This document shows positions 1 to 8,104 of a stretch of 46,420 nucleotides of DNA, piece by piece. How positions within the stretch are numbered: position 1 is the first letter of the stretch; each line of letters begins with the position of its first letter. This stretch comes from a virus: the IMG/VR virus record IMGVR_UViG_3300018892_000009, positions 1 through 46,420 of that record, one strand, 5' to 3'. The notes beneath the pieces are model-generated. The model worked only from the letters and a program-made list of their open reading frames with translations. It was not told the origin of the DNA and ran no database searches. The position numbers and the translations under genes were made by a program.

Positions 1-64
1 GGATTCAGGTATTCCTAGCCTCTGAGGCTCTTTCCACCTTCAGAGGCTAGGAATACCTGAATCC
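1..64. repeat. Terminal fold-back (25-bp inverted repeat)
   Basis: Bases 1-25 are the exact reverse complement of 40-64, with a 14-base spacer. The gpV reading frame is broken where the left arm starts, and the right-hand copy of this region (from 46295) continues into coding sequence instead. The left arm is therefore most easily read as an assembly artefact, not a native hairpin end. Confidence 0.75.
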
Positions 65-200
65 GGTTATGCTCTAGAGGGTCATCTACGTTTACTATTT
101 GTCCTAATGTCAATGAAAGGTTTCTACCTGTTAGCTGGCTCAGTGTTGAGGCGCTTGACTCGGTAGCCATCAGCACATTGAAAATATTATCGAGTGACAC
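1..200 (-). CDS. Baseplate spike/assembly protein gpV-like, 5' part (split by the window ends)
   Basis: This is the start of the gpV-type baseplate protein, which continues at 46294-45940. I choose the GTG at 198-200 because a strong Shine-Dalgarno AAGGAGGA (207-214) sits six bases upstream; an in-frame ATG further up (239) lacks such a site. The N-terminal part reads VSLDNIFNVLMATESSASTL and leads into LGQIVNVDDPLEHNRIQVFL, the usual OB-fold start of P2 gpV-like spikes. From about base 21 down, the sequence is the fold-back and no longer encodes the true protein. Joined across the circle, the product is 177 residues. Confidence 0.8.
22..147. repeat. Terminal direct repeat, left copy
   Basis: These 126 bases are identical to 46295-46420. 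The identity starts exactly where the fold-back sequence at 1-21 ends. Joining 46294 to 22 gives one uninterrupted gpV-type reading frame. This is the signature of a circular or circularly permuted molecule assembled with an overlap. A short true terminal repeat is an alternative. Confidence 0.9.
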
Positions 201-263
201 TTGACATCCTCCTTGAGAGTTGCTAGATTGTAGAAACAAGAACGCAATACACCTTAAACACCC

Positions 264-536
264 ATGACACTCACATATATCAAATCAGACTTGACCAAGA
301 TTGACGGCGGCGTTGAGTGTGTTGACATACACTACCTTGACAATGGAAGAGAACCGGGCTGGGAGTACTCATCGTTCACCGCATCATGCTCCTTAAGTCT
401 TAGAGATTGCTACTTAGAACTACCAGAGTCCAAGAGCTACCAAGCTTGGGTTGCTGGGATTGGTGCTATGTTATGTGCCATTGACCAAGACGCTGATGCC
501 CGGGTGCTAATCGGTTTAGCCCATATCTCATTGTAG
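264..536 (+). CDS. Hypothetical protein, 90 aa, opposite to the tail operon
   Basis: An ATG-started frame of 90 codons fills the only gap between gpV and the tube-adaptor gene and runs against both. I do not recognise the product. It is mildly acidic, has five cysteines and no membrane segment or signal peptide. No clear Shine-Dalgarno precedes the ATG. It converges with the gene ending at 547, with a weak hairpin (TGTAGC/GCTACA) between the two stops. It resembles the HNH gene at 8105-8548 in being a lone plus-strand insert in the minus-strand virion operon. A chance frame is possible. Confidence 0.5.
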   Translation: MTLTYIKSDLTKIDGGVECVDIHYLDNGREPGWEYSSFTASCSLSLRDCYLELPESKSYQAWVAGIGAMLCAIDQDADARVLIGLAHISL

Positions 537-546
537 CACATTAAGG

Positions 547-1332
547 CTACATCATGCCAGTTGCCTCAGTCTTGGGCGCTGGCTTCACTTTAGGCTTATC
601 CGGTTTTGTCGGTTGAGCCTTTTTCATGTCTGGGCTGTTTAGCGCTGGGGGTGTTGCAGTGCCTAAGATGTCGGCAAGCTTACCGATCACACTGTCCTTA
701 ACTTTAACGTCTCCATCGTTACTCACGGTTACAGGCGTTTTACCTTTCTCGTAGGAGTAGAGCTTTGCCTTGGCTTTATCTGTGTCGAGTAGCTTGGTAA
801 TGTCCGTTACTGCTTTAGCCCTCTCAGCCTCGCTCAGGACGGTCGTAGCAGGTGCTAAAGTCGGCTCAGGTGGTATAGGGTCAATAATGAAATCCAGTGA
901 GCCTGTGGCGCTTGTAGGTGTTCCTCCCATCATTAGGTCTACCTTGTATTGAAACTTAGTCACCCTGATACGCTCATAGACCACAGTACCCATAGAGAGC
1001 CTAAGTACAGGTGGCTCTAGAGTTTCCTTGAGTGGCTTGGTGAAGTTAGCAATATCCTTAAGGTGAGCGCTGATATCCTTCATATTGCCATACACCCAGA
1101 ACTTAATATCAGGTAATGATACCTGATGCTCCGAGTGTCTGTAGTTTATGAATGGTTGCTCTCTTCCTAGGACTGGAATCTTAGAGTACTCAGCGTTGAA
1201 CGTGTAAGCTTGCTCAGATGGAGTAATGAGAAACTCGACCACTTTTGAGCGGTCGAGTGTTTCAAGCTTGAAAGGTTGAGTTTTGGAGCCAGTTGGTAGA
1301 GTAGGCGGAAAGCTAGATGTTACTGTATCCAT
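547..1332 (-). CDS. Tail-tube/baseplate adaptor protein (CIS-tube-like N-terminus)
   Basis: 261 residues, just downstream of the tape measure gene (stop 1337, start 1332). Residues about 20-150 (VVEFLITPSEQAYTFNAEYS, then PVLGREQPF and LSMGTVVYERIRVTKFQYKV) resemble the N-terminal domain of contractile-injection-system tube/LysM baseplate proteins. These join the tail tube to the hub, as T4 gp53/gp54-type proteins do. The C-terminal third is charged and rich in Lys, Pro and Thr, and probably flexible. The family assignment rests on pattern and on position between tape measure and gpV; the exact role is inferred. Confidence 0.65.
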   Translation of the reverse strand: MDTVTSSFPPTLPTGSKTQPFKLETLDRSKVVEFLITPSEQAYTFNAEYSKIPVLGREQPFINYRHSEHQVSLPDIKFWVYGNMKDISAHLKDIANFTKPLKETLEPPVLRLSMGTVVYERIRVTKFQYKVDLMMGGTPTSATGSLDFIIDPIPPEPTLAPATTVLSEAERAKAVTDITKLLDTDKAKAKLYSYEKGKTPVTVSNDGDVKVKDSVIGKLADILGTATPPALNSPDMKKAQPTKPDKPKVKPAPKTEATGMM

Positions 1333-1336
1333 GTTA

Positions 1337-3268
1337 TCACGCCATGCCTGTTGCTAGTTGCCGGGATTTATATTCTTGGTACTGAGCGCCTAGGGTGTCC
1401 ATTACCGTCTTGAGTAGTTGAGGGTTAGGCGCGCTACCATCAGCGGTGTTTATAGTCGTTGTAGGTGCAAAACTCATCAAGTTACCAGTGTTACCTGCTG
1501 GGGTTGGGATTAGTGGCTTAACGTCCTTAGTGCCATCCGTACCGGGCGCTAGGGTCTTTATGTCTTTAGGGTCTGTAGAGAATCCCATCTTCTCTTTGAG
1601 CCAGTCAGCCGCACCTGATGCCTTCTCAGCTACAAAGTCCTTAGCGCCAGCGATTGCATTACCAGGCGCAGCGGCGATACCTTGCACTATTGACCCTGGC
1701 ATATTGAGCAACCCTTTAGCGCCCTCGATGAAGCCTTTAATGGCATCTACTACCATAGTGAAGGGTGTTAGGAGCCAAGTGAACAGATCGAGTACAGCTT
1801 GCCCAAAGCTCTCAGCACCACTCTTTATAGGCTTAATGATGAGGCTGTTAACCAGTCCTTTCAATGCACCCAAAACAAACTGAAGGATAGCTCCTGACAT
1901 CGCATCGAGTAGCCCAAATATTGCACCGATGGCATTTATCCAGTTTTTCAGGTCAAACGCCCATAACACTATAGCCCCTAAACTCTCACCAACTATTACA
2001 CCTAAACTTCCATAATCTAGAGTCCTAATGTAGTCCGATACACCATTAATAGTGCCTATTAAAAACCCCCAGATACCACTCACTAGACCGTCAGAACCCA
2101 TGCTAGTTAGACCGTTAGCAGCTTGCTTAATGTAGCCGTTTAACCAGTTAGCAATACCCTTAGTTAGAGTTGATAAACTAAAGCCTTCTAAACCGCTGGC
2201 GCTCTCTTTCGCTCTAGTTATTGTGTATGCAATGTTATTCATGAATCCTGTCACAAAGTCCAGGGTATCAATCACTACTGCCATAGGGTCAAAGCTTAAA
2301 CCTAAAGCATCGGCAAGCTCACTGATTAAGCCAGTAGTGACTTTGAAGGATTGAAGGAAGTCATAACTAGCCGTCATTGCGGTACGATTCTCACGAGTCC
2401 CAACTTCTCTAAGTACTCCTAATGTGCCACTTAGAGGGTCAGTAAGCCCAGAGATTATACCTTGATAAAGACTCTCGGTTGTGCCTTCAAACTCCTTGAT
2501 TAAGCTATCAGGTGTTGCAGCTTTAAGAGCATTTTGTACAATGTCTTTACGCTGTTTAGTGGTCATTTCTTTCCAGTCATCAGTCGTTAACCCAGCATCA
2601 CTGATGCCTTTAAGAATGCCTGATTTTAATACTGGAGACTTAGCAAAAAGGTCAATGGTATTTAGTAACTCAGTGATATTCTGTCCACCTGATATTGCTC
2701 TATTTATTGCACCTCCTGAATCGTTAACATTGATACTTTTAGTAGTTGCTAAGATGGTAGCTCTTTTAGCAATATCGAGCGCGTCCGACTTAAACCCTTC
2801 CTTGTCTCCTTGGTTAGCCATTGCCACTGATTGAGACATGGCGTTGAGCATTGTGTTATAATCAGCGGTAACACCTGGCAAGCTAGCGGCATCTTTAGCT
2901 AGTTGTTTTTGCATCCCTAAGAGCATAGACTGGTTATCGCCCATACTTCCACCGAGACTCATTTGGATGTCAGAAGCAACCACTTTGCTCATGGTTTGAA
3001 ACTTCATCCCATCCATCATCGCCCCTGAGAAGGCTGACCCTATGCGTTGTACTGCCATTGCTGCAACACCTGCCGCCGCTGCAAAGCCCAGCATAGAGCC
3101 AGTAGAGCCGTCAATCTTAGTTCTGACCCCATCCATTCCAGTATTAGGCGTTGTACCTCCCAGATTACCTAAGACACCCTGAAGGCTACGTGCTTGAGAG
3201 CGTATACGGTTTAACATCGGTGTGATGTTATCTATTGCCTGGAGGTCAAAACTAACGCCGTTCAACAT
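1337..3268 (-). CDS. Tail tape measure protein
   Basis: 643 residues, the longest gene of the tail operon after the hub, placed directly after the tail assembly chaperone genes as in most myophages. It begins MLNGVSFDLQAIDNITPML, typical of tape measure N-termini. It has an Ala/Gly-rich hydrophobic stretch near residues 55-80 (MLGFAAAAGVAAMAVQRIG) and several hydrophobic segments around 380-530 that could become membrane-inserting during DNA ejection. It sets tail length and is threaded through the tube. The modest size predicts a rather short contractile tail. The start is ATG at 3268 without a clear Shine-Dalgarno. Confidence 0.88.
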   Translation of the reverse strand: MLNGVSFDLQAIDNITPMLNRIRSQARSLQGVLGNLGGTTPNTGMDGVRTKIDGSTGSMLGFAAAAGVAAMAVQRIGSAFSGAMMDGMKFQTMSKVVASDIQMSLGGSMGDNQSMLLGMQKQLAKDAASLPGVTADYNTMLNAMSQSVAMANQGDKEGFKSDALDIAKRATILATTKSINVNDSGGAINRAISGGQNITELLNTIDLFAKSPVLKSGILKGISDAGLTTDDWKEMTTKQRKDIVQNALKAATPDSLIKEFEGTTESLYQGIISGLTDPLSGTLGVLREVGTRENRTAMTASYDFLQSFKVTTGLISELADALGLSFDPMAVVIDTLDFVTGFMNNIAYTITRAKESASGLEGFSLSTLTKGIANWLNGYIKQAANGLTSMGSDGLVSGIWGFLIGTINGVSDYIRTLDYGSLGVIVGESLGAIVLWAFDLKNWINAIGAIFGLLDAMSGAILQFVLGALKGLVNSLIIKPIKSGAESFGQAVLDLFTWLLTPFTMVVDAIKGFIEGAKGLLNMPGSIVQGIAAAPGNAIAGAKDFVAEKASGAADWLKEKMGFSTDPKDIKTLAPGTDGTKDVKPLIPTPAGNTGNLMSFAPTTTINTADGSAPNPQLLKTVMDTLGAQYQEYKSRQLATGMA

Positions 3269-3281
3269 GGGTCATAATGGT

Positions 3282-3789
3282 CTAAGAAGGTTTATTCTGT
3301 AGCTCTACTAGCTCTAACGCCTCAAGAAGCCTAGAGATTTTCATCTTAAAGGCTTCATTGTAAAAGGATGTAAGCTGATTACCACTTGCAGCGATGATTG
3401 ACCTTTTTAAGGTGGTGTCATCAAATAGCCGACCGTGGCACACACAGGATAGATGCTTACCCGTTACTCTGAGCGTAAATCGGAAAGCACTTAAGACCCT
3501 CGATGACCTCCTTACCTTCACGAAATGGCAACTTGCACAAGTCATCAAATGAGAGGTTCTTAGGCTCAACCATTGTATCGGCAACACAGAGGCACATTGC
3601 AAAGATGAGTTGCCCTGGGTTATTCTGGTTATAACAGGCTAGCTTATCAATCGTTCCCATCGTCGGCTCACTCAACACGATCCGAGTTGTGACGCCTTTA
3701 ATAGGTAGATTGGCTACCGCGTTTCCGTTCTCATCCATCTGCCAGGTTGGAGGTGTAATCGTTTTATCGTTGGCGTTCTCATCGGACAT
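3282..3789 (-). CDS. Tail assembly chaperone, frameshifted long form (gpGT analogue)
   Basis: A second frame runs open downstream to 3282, overlaps the chaperone end and lies +1 (equivalently -2) relative to it. At the end of the first frame the mRNA reads AAC GGG TAA GCA. A P-site tRNA-Gly on GGG can re-pair with GGT one base forward while the stop codon waits, giving ...QSNG-KHLSCVCHGR.... The extension is 58 residues (ending LLEALELVELQNKPS) and the fusion 168. Families with G/GT frameshifts use -1 most often; +1 and the -2 of phage Mu are rarer. The exact slip site is inferred. Confidence 0.72.
3457..3789 (-). CDS. Tail assembly chaperone, short form (lambda gpG analogue)
   Basis: 110 residues between the tail tube and the tape measure genes, the standard place for the chaperone that coats the tape measure protein. 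The start ATG has a strong Shine-Dalgarno (AAGGAG, nine bases upstream). The frame ends GGG TAA (3462-3457). The overlapping frame that follows has no convincing start of its own, so it is probably reached by ribosomal frameshifting (see the long form). The sequence (RIVLSEPTMGTIDKLACYNQ, then a Cys-containing helix) fits small helical chaperones. The assignment relies mainly on position and on the frameshift architecture. Confidence 0.8.
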   Translation of the reverse strand: MSDENANDKTITPPTWQMDENGNAVANLPIKGVTTRIVLSEPTMGTIDKLACYNQNNPGQLIFAMCLCVADTMVEPKNLSFDDLCKLPFREGKEVIEGLKCFPIYAQSNG

Positions 3790-3832
3790 AGTGTTAGGCT
3801 CCTTAGTGGTTCATTTTGGTTCACTCAAAAGG

Positions 3833-4273
3833 TTAAGCAATCTCATCGATGGAGATTTCTATCTCTATCATTGCCATCCCTGTGGCACTGTGGTCAACTT
3901 CCACGCCTTTGATGCTAAGTACTTGACACCCTAGCATTTGCTCAACTTGAGAGCCAGCTAGAGGGGTACTGGAGGTATTAGCCTGAATGGGTTGACTAGT
4001 GACGGTGAACTTAGGCTTATCACTGTTGACGTAGGACTTCCACCAAGTCTTGATAGCTGATGCAAGGCTAACCGAGTATAGATGTGTCAGTGTGACGTTC
4101 TCTACCGTGTACTTACCGATAACGTGAGTAAGCTCTCGCCCGGTCTGTGGGTCAACATACTTGGTGGACGCTCTGACCTCCTTGGGGGCTGTGCGCTTGC
4201 TCCAATATGTACCCGCTAGCTCTGGTATTTGAATCGACCATTGACTTTGACTAACTAGATCCTGAAGTGGCAT
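3833..4273 (-). CDS. Tail tube protein
   Basis: 146 residues, directly downstream of the sheath gene, matching the sheath-tube order of contractile tails. The size and beta-rich sequence (VENVTLTHLYSVSLASAIKT, then MIEIEISIDEIA at the C-terminus) fit the T4 gp19/injection-system tube fold, which stacks as hexamers inside the sheath. The ATG has AAAGGAG nine bases upstream. A palindromic TTGTTATAACAA promoter or operator motif (4287-4303) immediately precedes it, which could boost this abundant protein over its neighbours. Confidence 0.8.
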   Translation of the reverse strand: MPLQDLVSQSQWSIQIPELAGTYWSKRTAPKEVRASTKYVDPQTGRELTHVIGKYTVENVTLTHLYSVSLASAIKTWWKSYVNSDKPKFTVTSQPIQANTSSTPLAGSQVEQMLGCQVLSIKGVEVDHSATGMAMIEIEISIDEIA

Positions 4274-4286
4274 AGGGTTTGTCTCC

Positions 4287-4303
4287 TTTGGTTGTTATAA
4301 CAA
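4287..4303 (-). promoter_or_regulatory. Palindromic promoter/operator motif before the tube gene
   Basis: The 17-mer TTTGGTTGTTATAACAA (plus strand) is exactly repeated at 7605-7621. On the minus strand it reads as an extended -10 (TGT-TATAAC) followed at once by the Shine-Dalgarno of the tube gene. It contains the perfect 12-bp palindrome TTGTTATAACAA, so a repressor or activator site is an alternative. A related copy lies at 43309-43319. Confidence 0.6.
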
Positions 4304-4310
4304 TGTCACG

Positions 4311-5855
4311 TCACTTAGTGCCAGATGTTGAGGTGGCTCCGGGTGTACCTGTTGGTGTGGCTGTTGCTTCCGGTTGCCCAGTGGTTGAAGCGCCCCCCGT
4401 TCCAATGCTGGTGAGGTCGAAGCTCAAAGGCACTCTGTACACGATCGTCTGTAAGAACTCAATCAATGGGGCTGGTTTGACGTATACTTGAGCCAGTGGC
4501 TTGCCTTGGTCTAGCATATCAGGTGAGTTGTTGGTACCATCGCATATTACACGATAAGCACCTTCAGCCGTTCCGGTTGCCGACCATAGAGCGCCCTGAC
4601 TTCTCATAAGCTCGCAAACATTAGTGATAAGACCTGTAATGCGCTGCATCTGAATACCTACACCGTCAATGGTACGGAAAGGTACATTCCTCAAAGTGTC
4701 ACGTAATGAGTTCTCTAAGACATTCATGATGACACGAGTGGTCAGATAGCGGTAGTTCAGGTCAGTCGCCAGAGTCCGAGCGCCGTAGATTACTGGCACA
4801 CCAACCTGTCTAAGACCTCCAGACACTTGCTTGGTCAGCATTCGACCACAGTTTATGTTAGCTGGGTTTAGGATGGCTTGAGCGTTGTAGGACACTAAGA
4901 ACGTTTGACCCACCACTCCTCTAACTGGGTAGTCCTCACCAGCAGGAGGTTGAATAAATGACTCATTGCGGTAGCGCTTCAATGCGATTGCTGCAACGCT
5001 GGCACTCATAGGCACGGGTTGGTTGACTGCATTGACCCAGTACGGAAAATAGTATGCAACGTGACCTCTTGGCGTTGATACCCCTGAGATGTCCACCAGT
5101 GCTAAGTTGATAGCACCACCACCGCTTGAACTTGAGGCAACCTCAGCACCACAGTCCATTAAGTGCATCCAGAAGCGAGAGTTATCAGCTACCAGAGACT
5201 CAATACCATTGGCTAAGGACTGTCTATCGGTCATGTTGAAAGACTGGTAAAACTCTGGTGCGATGACAAACCCAGGTCTTAAGTTGTCAACCAGTGCCAT
5301 TTTGAGGGAGTCTACAACGTCCAAGGCTACGGGGTATGTGGCAGTGTTAGCGCTTCCCAGTGTTACCGTTGCCGACGCTGTGACCGTCTTACCTGTCAAA
5401 TAGCGGAGCTTGTTACCATAAACTGATGCAACATGGTTAAGCTTGGAGTTGATCAACCCAGCCAGCTTACCGATTACCGACGCTGGAGTGTCACCAACTA
5501 AAGCAGTATAAGTGACGGGGTAGCCGTCGATGGTTAGTGTGAAGATGTCGGCAGGCGTTACCGTGGGAATGGTTATCGTTCTCTCTGCTCTCATGTCCAC
5601 ATTGATGAACCAGAAACCTAAACCCGGCTCTTGGTCAAAGTAGAGCTTAACGCTCGGACTGCTCAAGGAGTCACCAAACACATTAAAGAAATCGTCAGCA
5701 CTCTCAACATAGTAACAGATATTCTTAGGGGCTGCTGTAACTGTTGAGCGTCCAACCATATAGACCTGTGAGTGATCAGCCATTTGAGCGCTACTGATGC
5801 CTAGTTGACCTTCTGTAATGTATGAGCCAGGGACTTTCAAATCAGCATATGTCAT
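4311..5855 (-). CDS. Tail sheath protein
   Basis: The contractile sheath subunit. Near the N-terminus it reads MTYADLKVPGSYITEGQLGI, the family hallmark (VPGVYIEE-like), and a conserved C-terminal region contains RYLTTRVIMNVLENSLRDTL, typical of the sheath core that binds the tube. The frame is open up to a TTG at 5933 (540 residues). I prefer the ATG at 5855 (514 residues) because a late-promoter-like motif (5895-5909) lies between the two. The C-terminus carries a Thr/Gly/Ala-rich tail (about 30 residues). If the TTG were used, the gene would overlap the upstream one by 19 bases. Confidence 0.88.
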   Translation of the reverse strand: MTYADLKVPGSYITEGQLGISSAQMADHSQVYMVGRSTVTAAPKNICYYVESADDFFNVFGDSLSSPSVKLYFDQEPGLGFWFINVDMRAERTITIPTVTPADIFTLTIDGYPVTYTALVGDTPASVIGKLAGLINSKLNHVASVYGNKLRYLTGKTVTASATVTLGSANTATYPVALDVVDSLKMALVDNLRPGFVIAPEFYQSFNMTDRQSLANGIESLVADNSRFWMHLMDCGAEVASSSSGGGAINLALVDISGVSTPRGHVAYYFPYWVNAVNQPVPMSASVAAIALKRYRNESFIQPPAGEDYPVRGVVGQTFLVSYNAQAILNPANINCGRMLTKQVSGGLRQVGVPVIYGARTLATDLNYRYLTTRVIMNVLENSLRDTLRNVPFRTIDGVGIQMQRITGLITNVCELMRSQGALWSATGTAEGAYRVICDGTNNSPDMLDQGKPLAQVYVKPAPLIEFLQTIVYRVPLSFDLTSIGTGGASTTGQPEATATPTGTPGATSTSGTK

Positions 5856-5894
5856 AAGTCTAAAGCTAGATAATGGATAAGTATTAATCGGTTG

Positions 5895-5909
5895 CTCACT
5901 ACTAGAATG
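5895..5909 (-). promoter_or_regulatory. Candidate late promoter motif, sheath gene
   Basis: On the minus strand CATTCTAGTAGTGAG, identical to 10328-10342 (upstream of the scaffold gene) and 13/15 identical to 14836-14850 (upstream of gpI). All three precede major virion genes at 14-39 bases from the start codon. Confidence 0.55.
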
Positions 5910-5914
5910 AGCGG

Positions 5915-6475
5915 CTAGAGGGCTATGTGCCAATCTAGTGTAGCGTCTTCCAAGTCCTTGAGCGTAGATCGGTAGACCTCTAAATCTATACCGTTGAGTA
6001 GTATCGTTGGTATGGGCGTTTCCGGTTGAGCGTTGAACTCAATCCGGATAATCAGGCGTATTTCTGCTAACCAATCCTGATTTGCATAGGACAACTCGCT
6101 CACTTTGATAGGCATCTCAACCGCTGAGGTACTTAAACCTTGCAGCAGTGGCACTCCTGGATTATCAGCACTATCTAAGTCACCATGCTCTAACTCTAGA
6201 TGGATGACAAGATTGGCGTACAGTCCTTCTAGATAGCTGATAGGTAGCTCATTGTAAGGCGTAGAGCCTGGGTAACGTGCCAAGAGCCAAAGGTCTTGAT
6301 AGGCTGTCCCGTTCACAATGTCAGGTGGTGAGCGTGTTAGCTTGACATCCCTCAAAGGTGGTAGATGTGCTAGAAAGATGTCGTAGGTATCAGGCTCAGA
6401 GACACCATAGCCCTCAATCTGGACGTGTTTAGCCATGAAACGCTTAAACGCTGGACGCCATTGTGAGAGCTTCAT
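5915..6475 (-). CDS. Tail terminator / neck protein candidate
   Basis: 186 residues, overlapping the upstream connector gene by four bases (ATGA). It sits at the position where myophages encode the tail terminator or neck protein, just before the sheath. The sequence is mixed alpha/beta (NELPISYLEGLYANLVIHLE, then WLAEIRLIIRIEF), compatible with a ring-forming terminator, but I see no diagnostic motif. The role is inferred from gene order only. Confidence 0.5.
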   Translation of the reverse strand: MKLSQWRPAFKRFMAKHVQIEGYGVSEPDTYDIFLAHLPPLRDVKLTRSPPDIVNGTAYQDLWLLARYPGSTPYNELPISYLEGLYANLVIHLELEHGDLDSADNPGVPLLQGLSTSAVEMPIKVSELSYANQDWLAEIRLIIRIEFNAQPETPIPTILLNGIDLEVYRSTLKDLEDATLDWHIAL

Positions 6476-6867
6476 CGGTTTATTCTGTCCTCTCTAATGT
6501 AAGCTGTATAGAATACCGTGTCTGTTGTGTCCAGGTGGGTACAGAAGTACACTTTGTTGTTGTAAAGGTACTTTCCCTTAGATAACACTGTCTGCGTACT
6601 TGCTGGGTCAATGAGCGTCTGATAGCGTGTAATCTCGCTCACCACCAAGTCACCTTGGAACACCTCTACGCTGGCACTTAGAAACTTACCAATCTGTTGA
6701 GGTTTTACCAGCTCAACGTTAGGGTTAGGGGTGATTGGAATGGTTAAATCTATACCAGCTTGGTTAGTGTACTTAATCAGAACGTCCTGATATGTCTCTA
6801 CACCAAACTTACTAGGCAGAGCATTGAGACGGGCAACGAGCTTCTGTAGGTTTTGAACTAGTGGCAT
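6472..6867 (-). CDS. Head-tail stopper/closure protein candidate
   Basis: 131 residues, ATG start, two bases downstream of the HK97 gp10-like gene. It contains several short beta strands (KFLSASVEVFQGDLVVSEIT, then GKYLYNNKVYFCTHLDTTDT), consistent with the small beta-barrel stoppers that close the portal channel after packaging. No motif decides it; the assignment is by synteny (capsid, adaptor, gp10-like, this, terminator, sheath). Confidence 0.5.
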   Translation of the reverse strand: MPLVQNLQKLVARLNALPSKFGVETYQDVLIKYTNQAGIDLTIPITPNPNVELVKPQQIGKFLSASVEVFQGDLVVSEITRYQTLIDPASTQTVLSKGKYLYNNKVYFCTHLDTTDTVFYTAYIREDRINR

Positions 6868-6869
6868 TG

Positions 6870-7352
6870 TTATGACCTGATGTACTTTTTAGCTGATTCT
6901 AGGAACTTACTCGTGCTAACGCCTGAGCCACTCCTGAACCCCGTAGTACCCGACACTTGACGCCCTGAGCTTACCAAGTCCTTAAAGCCTAAAACGTCTG
7001 GTGTTGAGCCTGTTAAGCTGATTTGCTTGGCTAGCTTTTTCCCAACCTCATTGCCTAACTGCTTCCTAAACTCAGCACGTATCAGAGGCAACGCCTTAGC
7101 CAATGGCGCTCTAGCGGTCATATGCCTAGTACCACCCTCGACAAAGCTTGAATACTTGGCTGTGTTAATCCATCGGATACCATAGCCTTCAAGCTCTGCT
7201 TTCCATGAGGCTTTCATGTTGCCAGTCTTGACAGGTGTGTTACCCTTGACTAGCTTAAGCCCATATTTAAGGGTGTTCTGAGTAGCCCTTTTAATGGCTG
7301 GAGTGACCGAGAAGCCATCGGCTAAAGCGCCATAGAATGATACCTCTGACAC
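6870..7352 (-). CDS. HK97 gp10-like head-tail/tail completion protein
   Basis: 160 residues. The core (VKGNTPVKTGNMKASWKAEL, then NTAKYSSFVEGGTRHMTARA) is the characteristic signature of the HK97 gp10 family: a TP-x-TG-x-L/M-x-x-SW motif followed by A-x-Y-x-x-x-x-E-x-G-T. These proteins act at the head-tail junction or on the tail terminator. Translation probably begins at the GTG at 7352, with AAGGAAGG five bases upstream. This is one of the better-supported small connector calls. Confidence 0.82.
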   Translation of the reverse strand: MSEVSFYGALADGFSVTPAIKRATQNTLKYGLKLVKGNTPVKTGNMKASWKAELEGYGIRWINTAKYSSFVEGGTRHMTARAPLAKALPLIRAEFRKQLGNEVGKKLAKQISLTGSTPDVLGFKDLVSSGRQVSGTTGFRSGSGVSTSKFLESAKKYIRS

Positions 7353-7364
7353 GCTACACCTTCC

Positions 7365-7589
7365 TTATTTTTTCGGTGCTTCCGGCTGAATCTTAGCACT
7401 CATAGGGGTTTCAATCCCTTGAGCCTTATCCGCTTCAATCTGATCTCGATAGTTTTCTTCTGGAGGAATGACAGGTTGATACATGACAACAACCTCAGCC
7501 CGTCGCAGAACATGATCGGCAGTTTCAAACGGTACAACGGTAGGCTGTACAGACTCAACAAGTGCTTTAGGCTTAACATCTTCAGACAT
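7365..7589 (-). CDS. Small hypothetical protein in connector operon
   Basis: 74 residues, ATG with AAAAGGA upstream. Pro-, Glu- and Lys-rich, no membrane segment, not recognised. It has its own upstream promoter/operator motif (7605-7621), identical to that before the tail tube gene, so it starts a separately controlled sub-operon running toward the connectors. It could be a head or neck accessory protein. Confidence 0.65.
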   Translation of the reverse strand: MSEDVKPKALVESVQPTVVPFETADHVLRRAEVVVMYQPVIPPEENYRDQIEADKAQGIETPMSAKIQPEAPKK

Positions 7590-7604
7590 AATCAGTCAAT
7601 CCTT

Positions 7605-7621
7605 TTTGGTTGTTATAACAA
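7605..7621 (-). promoter_or_regulatory. Palindromic promoter/operator motif, second copy
   Basis: Identical 17-mer to 4287-4303, with the TTGTTATAACAA palindrome and an extended -10 reading (TGT-TATAAC) on the minus strand. It sits just upstream of the Shine-Dalgarno for the 7589 start. Confidence 0.6.
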
Positions 7622-7628
7622 GGCTATG

Positions 7629-8051
7629 TTACCACTGAGTAGCAACGTAACCAGTGGACGTGTTAGGCGCGATACCAAACAATGCGTATAGCTCTTGACT
7701 GGCAGGGTACTCATCCAAGTAGCGGTTCCAGAATAGCCTTACCCCGGTTAGCTGGGCTAGCTCGGTTAACAGTGCTGTAGCTTCAATCTTGAGTGCTGAT
7801 AAATGAGTTTTAAAATCAAGCTTCATCGTGCCTAAGTTGATAGCCATTGTGTTAGCTCTAGCCTCAGCCAGTAACCCGTCAATCGTTGACAGGTCATCAA
7901 CTATCAGCGTTAGGCGTTGTTGCCGCTCAGGTGTTAGCACTAGTAAGCCGTTCAGTCCTACAAGGTCTGAGGGTATAATGTACTGCTCAATACTGGGCTT
8001 AACCTTTGGATACCCTAATAGCACTAGCAACTTGTCTATTGTTATTGACAT
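7629..8051 (-). CDS. Head-tail adaptor candidate
   Basis: 140 residues, helical throughout its middle (LSTIDGLLAEARANTMAINL, then LDFKTHLSALKIEATALLTE), which fits adaptor proteins (gp6/gp15-like) that sit below the portal. It is the first gene after the capsid gene in the direction of transcription once the inverted HNH gene is discounted. The function is inferred from that position. Confidence 0.5.
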   Translation of the reverse strand: MSITIDKLLVLLGYPKVKPSIEQYIIPSDLVGLNGLLVLTPERQQRLTLIVDDLSTIDGLLAEARANTMAINLGTMKLDFKTHLSALKIEATALLTELAQLTGVRLFWNRYLDEYPASQELYALFGIAPNTSTGYVATQW

Positions 8052-8104
8052 GGTTTGAATACTCTGTTAGGCTCTAAGGGTAGGCAGAAATGAAGGATTG
8101 AGCA

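Noticed and set aside
1446-1883. Plus-strand frame of 145 codons opposite the tape measure gene
   Set aside because: It lies wholly inside a well-supported gene on the other strand, is of low complexity and has no ribosome site. Similar shadows (2481-2834, 12875-13162, 31298-31708, 24752-25228) were left out for the same reason.
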